A stretch of DNA of 18,961 nucleotides from Alterirhizorhabdus sp964247265 (GTDB taxonomy: Bacteria; Pseudomonadota; Alphaproteobacteria; Sphingomonadales; Sphingomonadaceae): positions 1 through 18,961 of the forward strand of contig CAXTTS010000043.1 of NCBI GenBank assembly GCA_964247265.1, in the 5' to 3' direction. How positions within the stretch are numbered: the first letter of the stretch is position 1; each line of letters opens with the position of its first letter. Below are positions 1 to 7,870 of the stretch, piece after piece. The position numbers and the translations under genes are program-made. The notes under the pieces are model-generated. The model saw only the letters and a list, made by a program, of their open reading frames with translations, did not search any database and was not told the origin of the DNA.

Positions 1-142
1 GGCGCAATGGGAATGGGTGGATGCGATCCGCGACGGCTGGATGGCGGCGGGGATGACGCCGCGGCCCTATGGCGCGGGAACCTGGGGGCCGTCCGCTGCG
101 ATTGCGCTCACGGAACGTGATGGAGTGAGCTGGAATGATTGA
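1..142 (+). CDS. zwf: Glucose-6-phosphate 1-dehydrogenase, C-terminal end (partial)
   Basis: This is the last 46 codons of a gene that starts outside the window, read from position 2 to the TGA at 140-142. The tail has the features of the glucose-6-phosphate dehydrogenase C terminus: a W-x-W-x-D stretch near the start, then PRPYGAGTWGP (Y and the G-T/S-W-G-P block are typical) and a short acidic/aromatic end. The enzyme oxidises glucose 6-phosphate to 6-phosphogluconolactone with NAD(P)+, the entry step of the Entner-Doudoroff route. The next reading frame (pgl) starts inside this gene with an 8-base overlap. That, and the edd-glk-eda genes behind it, strongly support the call even though the catalytic part is not visible. 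Confidence 0.9.
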   Translation, partial: AQWEWVDAIRDGWMAAGMTPRPYGAGTWGPSAAIALTERDGVSWND

Positions 143-766
143 AGCCGAATGGTGGGATTATGACGACGCCGACGAACTGGCGGGCGCGGTGGCGGGCGAT
201 ATCGGCTTCATCGTCGAAAGTGCGATCGATGCGCGCGGCCAGAGCCTGATCGGGTGACGATCGTACCGACCGACGATCGGCTCGTGCCGGTCGCCGATCC
301 GCTCTCGAACGTCGCCATGCTCGCGCGGATCTTCCTGCCCAAAGGCGCGCGGGTGCTGCCGATCGGCAGCGAGAACAAGGATCACAGGATGGCCGGCAAG
401 GCGGCCGCGGCCAGGCTGAGCGACCTGCACTGGCCGCCCGACCTTGTCTGCCTCGGCGTCGGCGGCGACGGCCACACCGCATCGATCTTCGCCGGTCCCG
501 ATCTCGACGAGGCGCTGAACGCGCCGAAGGCGGTCCGCGCGGTCGGCGTGTTGCCCGATCCGCTTCCGCTCGACGCGGCGGTGGCTCGCGTCACGCTCAC
601 CCGCGCCTCGATCCTGTCGGCGCGCACGATCATGCTGGTGCTCACCGGCAAGGACAAGCGCAAGCTCGTCGAGAAGGCGATCCGGGACGGTGCCAAATCG
701 AAGGTACCGATCGGGCAGGTGCTGGCGGGTGCCGAGCAGCCGATCGACATCCACTGGAGCGCCTGA
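135..766 (+). pseudogene. pgl: 6-phosphogluconolactonase, disrupted by an internal deletion and frameshift
   Basis: 6-Phosphogluconolactonase hydrolyses the lactone made by Zwf to 6-phosphogluconate. The ATG at 135 has a good ribosome-binding site (GGAG, 8-10 bases upstream) and opens a frame of 40 codons (MIEAEWWDYDDADELAG...) that ends at TGA 255-257. The protein continues in a different frame from GTG 254: VTIVPTDDRLVP, then the family motif GVGGDGHTASIF, and a C-terminal end at TGA 764-766. Between the halves, roughly 20-25 residues normal for this family are absent, including the glycine-rich GG-x-x-P phosphate-binding loop after the second strand. The pieces together give about 210 residues instead of the usual 230 or so. 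The stop and the GTG overlap (GTGA), so a re-initiated C-terminal fragment of 170 residues is possible, but it would lack the loop. The gene is probably non-functional, or the break is a sequencing or assembly error. Confidence 0.82.
249..259 (+). other. Deletion junction inside pgl
   Basis: The N-terminal frame reads ...CTG ATC GGG TGA here, while the downstream frame reads GTG ACG ATC. A natural intact version would have Leu-Ile-Ala-x-Pro-Gly-Gly... on the left and Trp-Asp/Lys-Arg-Val-Thr-Ile on the right. The short word GATCG at the join (248-252) fits both sides: Leu-Ile-Ala would supply (ct)GATCG(c) and Asp-Arg would supply GATCG(g). This is what a deletion between 5-base direct repeats would leave. 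The reconstruction is inference; only the frame change is directly visible. Confidence 0.5.
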
Positions 767-2592
767 TGACCCTCCACTCCGAGGTCGCCGCGGTCACCGA
801 GCGGATCGTCGCGCGGTCGCGCCCGTCGCGCGGGCGGTACCTCGATCTCATCGCCCGCCAGCGCGACACCGGCGTCGACCGGCCGCGGCTGGCGTGCGGC
901 AACCTCGCCCACGGCTTCGCCGCCTCGGGCGAGGACAAGCCGCTGATCCGCGGCGGCGGCGCGATGAACATCGGCATCGTCACCGCGTACAACGACATGC
1001 TCTCGGCCCATCAGCCCTATGGCCGCTATCCCGAACAGATGAAGCTTTTCGCGCGGGAGGTGGGCGTGACCGCGCAGGTCGCCGGCGGCGTGCCGGCGAT
1101 GTGCGATGGCGTGACGCAGGGCCAGCCGGGGATGGAGCTGTCGCTCTTCAGCCGCGACACGATCGCGCTCTCGACCGCGATCGCGCTCAGCCACGGCATG
1201 TTCGAGGGCGCGGCACTGCTCGGCATCTGCGACAAGATCGTGCCGGGGCTGCTGATCGGCGCGCTGCGCTTCGGCCACCTGCCGCAGATATTCATCCCCG
1301 CCGGCCCGATGCCCTCCGGCCTCGCCAACAAGGAGAAGCAGCGCATCCGCCAGCTCTATGCCGAAGGCAAGGTCGGCCGGGCGGAATTGCTCGAGAGCGA
1401 GAGCGCCTCCTATCACGGCGCCGGCACCTGCACCTTCTACGGCACGGCCAACTCCAACCAGATGATGATGGAGGTGATGGGCCTGCACATGCCGGGCGCC
1501 GCCTTCGTCAATCCGGGCACGAAGCTGCGCCAGGCCGTCACCCGCGCCGCCGTGCACCGCCTGACGCAGATCGGCTGGGATGGCGACGACTATCGCCCGC
1601 TCGGGCTGTGTGTCGACGAAAAGGCGATCGTCAACGCCTGCGTCGGCCTTCTGGCGACCGGCGGATCGACCAACCACGCGATCCACATCCCGGCGATCGC
1701 CCGCGCCGCCGGCATCGTGATCGACTGGGAGGATCTGGACAATCTCTCCGCCGCCGTGCCGCTGATCGCCCGCGTCTACCCCAACGGGTCGGGCGACGTG
1801 AACCATTTCCAGGCGGCGGGCGGCATGGCGTGGATCATCGCCACCCTGCTCGATGCCGGGCTGCTCCACCGCGACATCATGACGGTGGCCGGCCGCGACC
1901 TTGGCGATTATGCCGCCGATCCGGTGCTGGATGGCGACGACCTGGCGTGGCGTCCGGCGCCGGACGCGCCGCTCGACGAGACGATGCTGCGGCCGGTGGC
2001 GAACCCGTTTCTGCCCGATGGCGGGATGCGGCTGGTGCAGGGCAATCTCGGCCGCGGCACGATGAAGACGAGCGCCGTCGATCCCGCGCGCTGGACGATC
2101 GAGGCGCCGGCCCGCGTGTTCGCCAATCAGGACGAGGTGCTCGCCGCGTTCAAGGCCGGCGAACTGACCCGCGACGTGGTGGTCGTCGTCCGCTTCCAGG
2201 GGCCGCGCGCCAACGGCATGCCCGAACTGCACAAGCTCACCCCGCCGCTCGGCGTGTTGCAGGACAAGGGGTTCCGCGTCGCCCTCGTCACCGATGGCCG
2301 CATGTCCGGCGCGTCGGGCAAGGTGCCGGCGGCGATCCATGTCAGCCCGGAGGCGCTCGGCGGCGGTCCGCTGGCCAAAGTGCGCGACGGCGACATCATC
2401 CGCCTGTGCGGCGCGACCGGCACGATCGATGCGCTGGTGCCCGCCGTCGAATGGGCGGCGCGCGAGGTGGCGGCGCCACCGCCGTCGCCGCTCGGCACCG
2501 GGCGCGAACTGTTCGCCTTCATGCGCCACGGCGCGGACGAGGCGGAGAAAGGCGGTTCGGCGATGCTGGCGGCGATGGAGGGCGTGGCATGA
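766..2592 (+). CDS. edd: Phosphogluconate dehydratase (6-phosphogluconate dehydratase)
   Basis: This enzyme converts 6-phosphogluconate to 2-keto-3-deoxy-6-phosphogluconate (KDPG), the defining step of the Entner-Doudoroff pathway. It is a cytoplasmic iron-sulfur enzyme of the IlvD/Edd family. The 608 residues match the usual Edd length. Family blocks appear in order: GGVPAMCDGVTQGQPGMELS (Cys113), GICDKIVPG (Cys155), GTCTFYGTANSNQ (Cys222) and GGSTNHAIHIPAIAR. The three cysteines fit the cluster-binding positions of the family, and the TFYGTANSN variant is typical of Edd rather than of dihydroxy-acid dehydratase. The ATG overlaps the pgl stop by one base (TGATG) and has GGAG six bases upstream. 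The stop overlaps glk, so the genes are likely translated together. Confidence 0.96.
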   Translation: MTLHSEVAAVTERIVARSRPSRGRYLDLIARQRDTGVDRPRLACGNLAHGFAASGEDKPLIRGGGAMNIGIVTAYNDMLSAHQPYGRYPEQMKLFAREVGVTAQVAGGVPAMCDGVTQGQPGMELSLFSRDTIALSTAIALSHGMFEGAALLGICDKIVPGLLIGALRFGHLPQIFIPAGPMPSGLANKEKQRIRQLYAEGKVGRAELLESESASYHGAGTCTFYGTANSNQMMMEVMGLHMPGAAFVNPGTKLRQAVTRAAVHRLTQIGWDGDDYRPLGLCVDEKAIVNACVGLLATGGSTNHAIHIPAIARAAGIVIDWEDLDNLSAAVPLIARVYPNGSGDVNHFQAAGGMAWIIATLLDAGLLHRDIMTVAGRDLGDYAADPVLDGDDLAWRPAPDAPLDETMLRPVANPFLPDGGMRLVQGNLGRGTMKTSAVDPARWTIEAPARVFANQDEVLAAFKAGELTRDVVVVVRFQGPRANGMPELHKLTPPLGVLQDKGFRVALVTDGRMSGASGKVPAAIHVSPEALGGGPLAKVRDGDIIRLCGATGTIDALVPAVEWAAREVAAPPPSPLGTGRELFAFMRHGADEAEKGGSAMLAAMEGVA

Positions 2593-3560
2593 GCGAACGG
2601 ATCGTCGCCTGCGACATCGGCGGCACCCACGCCCGCTTCGCTATCGCCACGATCGAGGATGGCCGCGTCCTCTCGGTCGAGCATGAGGCGACGCTGAAGG
2701 CCGCCGACTATGCGAGCCTGCAGACCGCGTGGGAGGGTTATGGCGCCAGTCTCGGCTCCGCGCTTCCCCGCGCCGCCGGGATCGCCATCGCCGCCCCGGT
2801 GCAGGGCGAGGTCATCAAGCTCACCAACAATCCGTGGATCATTCGCCCGGCCTTGATCCCGGAGAAGCTCGGCGTCGATCGCTTCGCGCTGGTCAATGAT
2901 TTCGGCGCGGTCGGCCATGCCGTCGCGCAGGTCGAGCCGGAATATCTCCACCATCTGTGCGGGCCGGAGCAGCCGTTGCCTGCCGAAGGCGTCATCTCGA
3001 TCGTCGGCCCCGGCACCGGGCTCGGCGTCAGCATGGTGCTGAAGCGCGGCGGGCGTGCCTCCGTGATCGAGACGGAGGGCGGCCACATCGACTTCGCGCC
3101 GCTGGATACGCTGGAGGACCAGATCCTCAACCGCCTGCGCCAGCGCTATCGCCGGGTCTCGATCGAGCGGATCGTCTCCGGCCCCGGCCTTGCCAACATC
3201 CACGAGGCGCTGGCGGGGATCGAGGGCCGGCCGGTCGCAACTTTCGACGACAAGGCTTTGTGGGCCGCCGCGATGGAGGGCAGCGACAGCCTGGCGGCGG
3301 CCGCGCTCGATCGCTTCTGCCTCAGCCTGGGCGCCGTGGCGGGCGACATCGCGCTGGCGCAGGGCGGCGCCGGCGTGGTGATCGCCGGTGGCCTCGGCCT
3401 GCGTCTGGCCGATCATCTCGCGACATCCGGCTTCGGCCAGCGTTTTCGCGCGAAGGGCCGGTTCGAGGCACGCATGGCGGCGATGCCGGTCAAGCTCATC
3501 ACCTATCCGCAGCCGGGCCTGCTGGGCGCCGCCGCCGCCTTCGCCGAGGAGTATCGCTGA
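2589..3560 (+). CDS. glk: Glucokinase (proteobacterial group A)
   Basis: This kinase phosphorylates glucose with ATP to glucose 6-phosphate, feeding Zwf. The 323-residue protein has the sugar-kinase/actin fold signatures: phosphate-1 motif DIGGTHARFA at residues 9-18, the LVNDFGAVGHAV segment with the likely catalytic Asp, GPGTGLGVS, ETEGGHIDFAP and a C-terminal VVIAGGLGLR adenosine loop. It lacks the zinc-binding ROK cysteines, so it belongs to the E. coli Glk type. The ATG overlaps the edd stop (ATGA, 4 bases) and has a strong GGAGGG six bases upstream within the edd coding end. Its place between edd and eda indicates a self-contained glucose-to-pyruvate operon. Confidence 0.95.
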   Translation: MSERIVACDIGGTHARFAIATIEDGRVLSVEHEATLKAADYASLQTAWEGYGASLGSALPRAAGIAIAAPVQGEVIKLTNNPWIIRPALIPEKLGVDRFALVNDFGAVGHAVAQVEPEYLHHLCGPEQPLPAEGVISIVGPGTGLGVSMVLKRGGRASVIETEGGHIDFAPLDTLEDQILNRLRQRYRRVSIERIVSGPGLANIHEALAGIEGRPVATFDDKALWAAAMEGSDSLAAAALDRFCLSLGAVAGDIALAQGGAGVVIAGGLGLRLADHLATSGFGQRFRAKGRFEARMAAMPVKLITYPQPGLLGAAAAFAEEYR

Positions 3561-3561
3561 C

Positions 3562-4191
3562 ATGGCCGATCCGCAGACCGACATCGCAGCGGTGATGACG
3601 CTCGCCCCCGTCATCCCCGTGCTCGTGGTCGAGCAGGCGGCGCATGCCCGCCCGGTCGCGGAGGCGCTGGTGGCCGGCGGCGTGCCGGCGCTGGAGGTGA
3701 CGTTGCGCACCCCGGCCGCGCTGGAAGTGATCGCCGAGATGGCGAAGGTGCCCGGCGCGACGGTGGGCGCCGGCACCGTGACGAACGAGGCGCAGCTCGA
3801 TGCGGCGATCGCGGCGGGCGCGCGCTTCATCGTCAGCCCCGGCCTGACCGAGCGGCTGGGACGCGCCGCGGTCGAGCGCGGCATCCCCTTCCTGCCCGGC
3901 ACCGCGAACGCGGCGGACATCATGCTCGGCCTCGATCTCGGCCTGACATGCTTCAAATTCTTCCCGGCCGAAGCAGCGGGCGGGGTGAAGGCGCTGAAGG
4001 CGCTGGCCGCGCCCTTCTTCCAGGCGCGCTTCTGCCCGACCGGCGGCGTCACGCAGGCGAGCGCGGCGGAATGGCTGGCGATCCCTGCCGTCAGCTGCGT
4101 CGGCGGCAGCTGGCTGGTTCCGCCCGGCGCGCCCGATCCGATCGCGATCGAGGCGCGGGCACGCGCGGCGGCCGCCCTGCGCGCGGCATGA
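3562..4191 (+). CDS. eda: 2-dehydro-3-deoxy-phosphogluconate (KDPG) aldolase
   Basis: Cytoplasmic class I aldolase that splits KDPG into pyruvate and glyceraldehyde 3-phosphate, the last step of the Entner-Doudoroff route. The 209-residue protein has the expected length and the catalytic set: Glu45 and Arg49 in ALEVTLRT, the GAGTVTN block around 70-75, SPGLT, PFLPGTA, and the Schiff-base Lys132 in CFKFFPAE, followed by FCPTGGV (phosphate binding). The start lies one base after the glk stop, with GAGGAG about ten bases upstream in the glk end. It is the last gene of the sugar operon. The 70-82 bases that follow hold no recognisable gene or clear terminator hairpin. Confidence 0.96.
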   Translation: MADPQTDIAAVMTLAPVIPVLVVEQAAHARPVAEALVAGGVPALEVTLRTPAALEVIAEMAKVPGATVGAGTVTNEAQLDAAIAAGARFIVSPGLTERLGRAAVERGIPFLPGTANAADIMLGLDLGLTCFKFFPAEAAGGVKALKALAAPFFQARFCPTGGVTQASAAEWLAIPAVSCVGGSWLVPPGAPDPIAIEARARAAAALRAA

Positions 4192-4273
4192 ACGGCGGGT
4201 CGCCAAGCGCCGCGATACCGTTTATGCGGCTCATCTGCGCGGGACGACGCCGCTCGGCCAGTTGACGGAGTAT

Positions 4274-5785
4274 GTGTTGCCCCTGCCAAGCCAGACCGAA
4301 CCACCCCGCGCCACCAGCGGGATCAGCGGCCTCGATCAGATCCTTAACGGCGGACTGACGCCGGAACGCCTGTATCTGGTCGAAGGGACGCCGGGCACCG
4401 GCAAGACGACGCTGGGCCTCGGCTTCCTGCTGGCGGGTGCGGCGGCGGGAGAAACGGGTCTCTACATCACCCTGTCCGAAACCGAGCATGAGCTTCATGC
4501 CGTCGCGGCGACGCACGGCTGGTCGCTCGATCCGATCACCATCTTCGAAATGGTGCCCGATTCCGGCTTCGGCGACGATCAGGAGCAGACCTTGCTCCAC
4601 CCCAGCGAGGTGGAGCTGGGCGAGACGGTGCGCAGCGTGATGGCGCAGGTGGATGCGCTGCGCCCGCGCCGGCTGGTGCTGGACAGCCTCTCTGAACTCC
4701 GCCTGCTGGCGCAGAGCCCGATCCGCTACCGCCGCCAGATCCTCGCGCTCAAGCATTTCTTTTCCACACGTCACTGCACTGTGCTGGTGCTGGACGACAA
4801 GAGTTCGGAGGAGGGCGATCTTCAGCTGCACAGCATCGCCCACGGCGTGATCTCCCTCGAACAGACGCTCTCCGGCTTCGGCGCGCAGCGGCGGCGGATG
4901 CATGTCGTGAAGATGCGCGGGGTGCGCTACTGCGGCGGCTACCATGATTTCGAGATCGAGCGGGGCGGCCTGCGCATCTTCCCCCGCCTCATGGCGCCGG
5001 GGCGAAGCGCTGACCCGTTCGAGGGCGTGGTCTCAACCGGATCGGCGCAGCTCGATAATCTGCTTGGCGGCGGTCTGGTGCCGGGCACGGCGACGCTGCT
5101 CAGCGGGCCGGCCGGCGTCGGCAAGTCCACCACCGCGACGCAGTGCGTGACCGCCGCCTTGCAGCGGGGCGAGAAGGCGGCCTATTTCCTGTTCGACGAG
5201 CGCCTGCCCACCCTGGTCAAGCGGTCGGCGGCGCTCGGCATGGATTTGCAGCCCCACATTGCGGCGGGATCCTTGCAGGTCCGCCCGATCGATCCGGCGG
5301 AGCTGTCTCCCGGCGAGTTCGCCGATGCCGTGCGGCGTGCGGTGGAGGATGACGGCGTTCGCACGATCGTGATCGACAGCCTCAACGCCTATCTTCAGGC
5401 GATGCCGGACGAGAAGTTCCTGCTGCTCCAGATGCACGAATTGCTCGGCTACCTCAGCGAGTATGGCGTGACCACGCTCCTGATCCTGGGGCAGCATGGC
5501 GTGCTGGGCGAGATCCGGGCCGATATCGATATCAGCTACCTTGCCGACAGCGTGCTGCAACTGCGCTTCTTCGAGGTGCAGGGGCAGGTCCGCCAGGCGA
5601 TCTCCGTCATCAAGACACGCACGACCAGCCACGAGCGGACCATCCGCGAGTTCCGCATCGACCGCGACGGCGTAACGGTGGGAGAGCCGCTGCGGGAGTT
5701 CCAGGGCGTGCTGACCGGCTTGCCGGTGTTCCGTGGAGACGGCGGCGCATTGCTCGGGGATACGGGCGAGCAACGGCGCGTTTAG
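4274..5785 (+). CDS. KaiC-like double-domain RecA/RAD55-type ATPase
   Basis: The protein (503 residues from GTG 4274) has two KaiC-type ATPase domains. Domain one carries Walker A GTPGTGKTT (residues 38-46), a LSETE segment with one acidic residue at the catalytic-Glu pair, and Walker B RLVLDSLSELR. Domain two carries Walker A SGPAGVGKST (about 277-286), FLFDER at the catalytic pair, and Walker B TIVIDSLNAY. The C-terminal IKTRTTSHERTIREF block matches the KMRGSWHDKAIREF block of cyanobacterial KaiC. By alignment, the autophosphorylation pair Ser431-Thr432 of KaiC corresponds to Ser421-Tyr422 here. There is no long C-terminal tail for KaiA, and no kaiA or kaiB nearby. GGAG at 4267-4270 lies just before GTG 4274 and TTG 4277, so these starts are preferred over the longer TTG at 4262. 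It is followed 7 bases later by a hybrid histidine kinase, its likely partner. The name is safe; the biological output is unknown. Confidence 0.88.
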   Translation: MLPLPSQTEPPRATSGISGLDQILNGGLTPERLYLVEGTPGTGKTTLGLGFLLAGAAAGETGLYITLSETEHELHAVAATHGWSLDPITIFEMVPDSGFGDDQEQTLLHPSEVELGETVRSVMAQVDALRPRRLVLDSLSELRLLAQSPIRYRRQILALKHFFSTRHCTVLVLDDKSSEEGDLQLHSIAHGVISLEQTLSGFGAQRRRMHVVKMRGVRYCGGYHDFEIERGGLRIFPRLMAPGRSADPFEGVVSTGSAQLDNLLGGGLVPGTATLLSGPAGVGKSTTATQCVTAALQRGEKAAYFLFDERLPTLVKRSAALGMDLQPHIAAGSLQVRPIDPAELSPGEFADAVRRAVEDDGVRTIVIDSLNAYLQAMPDEKFLLLQMHELLGYLSEYGVTTLLILGQHGVLGEIRADIDISYLADSVLQLRFFEVQGQVRQAISVIKTRTTSHERTIREFRIDRDGVTVGEPLREFQGVLTGLPVFRGDGGALLGDTGEQRRV

Positions 5786-5792
5786 ACGGCGC

Positions 5793-7772
5793 ATGGAAGA
5801 TCGCGTCCTCATTCTCGCACCAAGGGGACGCGATGCGCAGGTTGCGGCGGACCTGCTGCACCGGCACGGCATCGCCAGCCAGTCCTTCGATGATCTGCCG
5901 TCGTTCGTCGGGGCGTTGAACGGCGCCGCCGGTGCCGCCTTGGTGACGGAGGAGGCGCTTGCCGCCGGCGACCGCACCACGCTGCTGCACTGGGTGGCCG
6001 GCCAGCCGCACTGGTCCGACTTCCCCTTCGTCGTGCTGGCGAATGGCGGCCGCTCGCCGCGCACGCCGCTCGCCTCGGCCGTGCTGGAGGATCTCGGCAA
6101 CATCGTCCTGCTCGAACGGCCGCTGCACGCCGATGCGATGGTCGGCGCGGTGCGATCCGCGCTGAAGGCGCGCCGACGCCAATATGAGATCCGCGCCTTT
6201 GCCGAAACGCTGGAGCGATCCGTCGAGGCGCGCACCCGCGAACTGGGGTCGGCGCGCGATACGCTGGAACTGGCGCTCGAGGCGGCCGGCATGGCCAGCT
6301 GGGACCTCGATCTGAACAGCGGCGAGATCGCCCGCTCGCCGACGCACGATGCCATCTTCGGCCATGCCGCGCCGCAGCCCGGCTGGTCGCGCGCGCAGTT
6401 CATGCAGCATGTCGATCCGGCGGATCGCCCGGCCGTGCTGCGCGCCTACGATCATGCGCTGGAACGCGGCGGGCTGGAGGTGGAGTGCCAGATCAGGGCC
6501 GGCGATGGCGCGGCGCGGTGGATCGCCATCCTCGGGCGGGTGCGCTACGACGAAGCCGGTGCGCCGGCCCGGCTTACCGGCGTGGTGTCCGACATCACCG
6601 CCCGCAAGGAGGCCGATACGCGGCTGGCGCAGGCGCAGAAGATGGATGCCATCGGCCAGCTGACCGGCGGCGTGGCGCATGATTTCAACAACCTCCTCAC
6701 GCCGATCGTCGGCAGCCTCGACATGCTGCGCCGCCGTTTCTCGGACGACGAGCGCGCCAGCCGTCTCGTCGATGGCGCGATGCAGGCGGCCGAACGCGCT
6801 GCAACGCTGACCCAGCGGCTGCTCGCCTTCGCCCGGCGCCAGACGCTCCAGCCGCGCGCCGTGGACGTGGGCGACCTGATCGACGGCATCGTCGAGTTGA
6901 TGCGGCGATCGCTCGGCCCGACGATCGACGTGGTGTTGGAGGTGCCGCCGCATCTCGCCGCCGCGCGGGTGGATCCGAACCAGCTCGAACTCGCCTTGCT
7001 CAACCTGGCGATCAACGCGCGCGATGCGATGCCGGCGGGCGGCCGGCTCACCCTTTCCGCGGCGCCCGCGCAGGTCCGCGAGCGGGATGCGACGGGGCTC
7101 GCGGCGGGGCGCTACATCCGGATCGTCGCGGCCGATACCGGCATCGGCATGGACGAGGCGACGCTGGCCCGCGCGATCGAGCCGTTCTTTTCCACCAAGG
7201 GGGTGGGCAAGGGGACCGGCCTCGGCCTGTCGATGGTGCACGGCCTGGCCGCCCAGTCCGGCGGCACGCTGACGCTGGAGAGCAAGCCCGGCGCGGGCAC
7301 CCGCATCACGCTGTGGCTGCCGGCGACCGACGAGGCGCCGCACGCGCTCGGCGAGGCAAGCGGGGAGCCGGTGACGGCGCGCCGGTCGGCCACGATCCTG
7401 CTGGTGGACGACGAGGATCTCGTCCGCAACGCGACCGCGCAGATGCTGCGCGACCTCGGCTATCTCGTGGTCGAGGCGTCCTCCGGTGCGCAGGCCATCG
7501 CGGCCTTGCGCGGCGGGCTGGCGGCGGAACTGCTGGTGACGGACTATCTGATGCCGGGCATGACGGGCGCCGCGCTGATCGAGGAATTGCGCGCTGGCGG
7601 CGAGGCGATCCCCACCTTGCTCATCACCGGCTATGCCAATGCCGGGGAAGATGTGCCGGCCGACATACCGCGCCTCGGCAAGCCCTTCCGGCAAGTCGAT
7701 CTGGCCTCGCGCATCGATCAACTGCTTCATGAAGGTGAAGCGATTGCGGCGGAACTGCGCCACGCGACATAG
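5793..7772 (+). CDS. Hybrid sensor histidine kinase with pseudo-receiver, PAS, kinase and receiver domains
   Basis: A soluble 659-residue kinase with no membrane segment. Residues 1-118 look like a degenerate receiver: the fold pattern is present (VLILAP, ALVTEE, NIVLLERPLH) but the acidic pocket, the phospho-Asp and the conserved Lys are missing. A helical linker (about 118-155) leads to a PAS domain (about 155-272, ending VVSDITARKEA). The HisKA H-box GGVAHDFNNLL has His296. The ATPase domain has the N-box INARDAM (about 408), DTGIGM (about 448) and GTGLGLS (about 475). The C-terminal receiver has LLVDDED, the phospho-acceptor Asp584 in VTDYLMPGMTG and Lys630 in LGKPF. The start at ATG 5793 leaves a 7-base gap after the KaiC-like gene. 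A GTG at 5733 would add 20 residues but lie inside that gene. Co-transcription suggests that the KaiC-like ATPase and this kinase form one signalling pair. Confidence 0.88.
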   Translation: MEDRVLILAPRGRDAQVAADLLHRHGIASQSFDDLPSFVGALNGAAGAALVTEEALAAGDRTTLLHWVAGQPHWSDFPFVVLANGGRSPRTPLASAVLEDLGNIVLLERPLHADAMVGAVRSALKARRRQYEIRAFAETLERSVEARTRELGSARDTLELALEAAGMASWDLDLNSGEIARSPTHDAIFGHAAPQPGWSRAQFMQHVDPADRPAVLRAYDHALERGGLEVECQIRAGDGAARWIAILGRVRYDEAGAPARLTGVVSDITARKEADTRLAQAQKMDAIGQLTGGVAHDFNNLLTPIVGSLDMLRRRFSDDERASRLVDGAMQAAERAATLTQRLLAFARRQTLQPRAVDVGDLIDGIVELMRRSLGPTIDVVLEVPPHLAAARVDPNQLELALLNLAINARDAMPAGGRLTLSAAPAQVRERDATGLAAGRYIRIVAADTGIGMDEATLARAIEPFFSTKGVGKGTGLGLSMVHGLAAQSGGTLTLESKPGAGTRITLWLPATDEAPHALGEASGEPVTARRSATILLVDDEDLVRNATAQMLRDLGYLVVEASSGAQAIAALRGGLAAELLVTDYLMPGMTGAALIEELRAGGEAIPTLLITGYANAGEDVPADIPRLGKPFRQVDLASRIDQLLHEGEAIAAELRHAT

Positions 7773-7870
7773 CCGTTCGTTCTAACGCGACGATCTCGCG
7801 CGATGCCGCCACAAGCAACCGCGCATCGGCCCGGCTTTGCGCCCGCGCTGAAATCCCATAAGGGCGGTGG

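Noticed and set aside
382..2529. A 715-codon open frame antisense to pgl and edd.
   Set aside because: It mirrors the codon structure of edd on the other strand, is dominated by Arg, Ala, His and Gly, and shows no domain. Shadow of GC-rich coding DNA.
690..2588. Upstream extension of the glk frame to position 690.
   Set aside because: The extension overlaps edd out of frame and is Arg-rich; glk starts at ATG 2589 with a strong GGAGGG.
4192..4273. A terminator between eda and the KaiC-like gene.
   Set aside because: No stable stem followed by a T-run was found, so read-through from the sugar operon cannot be excluded.
2127..4304. A 725-codon antisense frame across edd, glk and eda.
   Set aside because: Low-complexity Ala/Ser/Arg composition with no motif; spans three confidently assigned genes.
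5610..7763. A 717-codon antisense frame over the hybrid kinase.
   Set aside because: Composition is typical of reverse-strand shadows, and the plus strand has complete kinase and receiver motifs.
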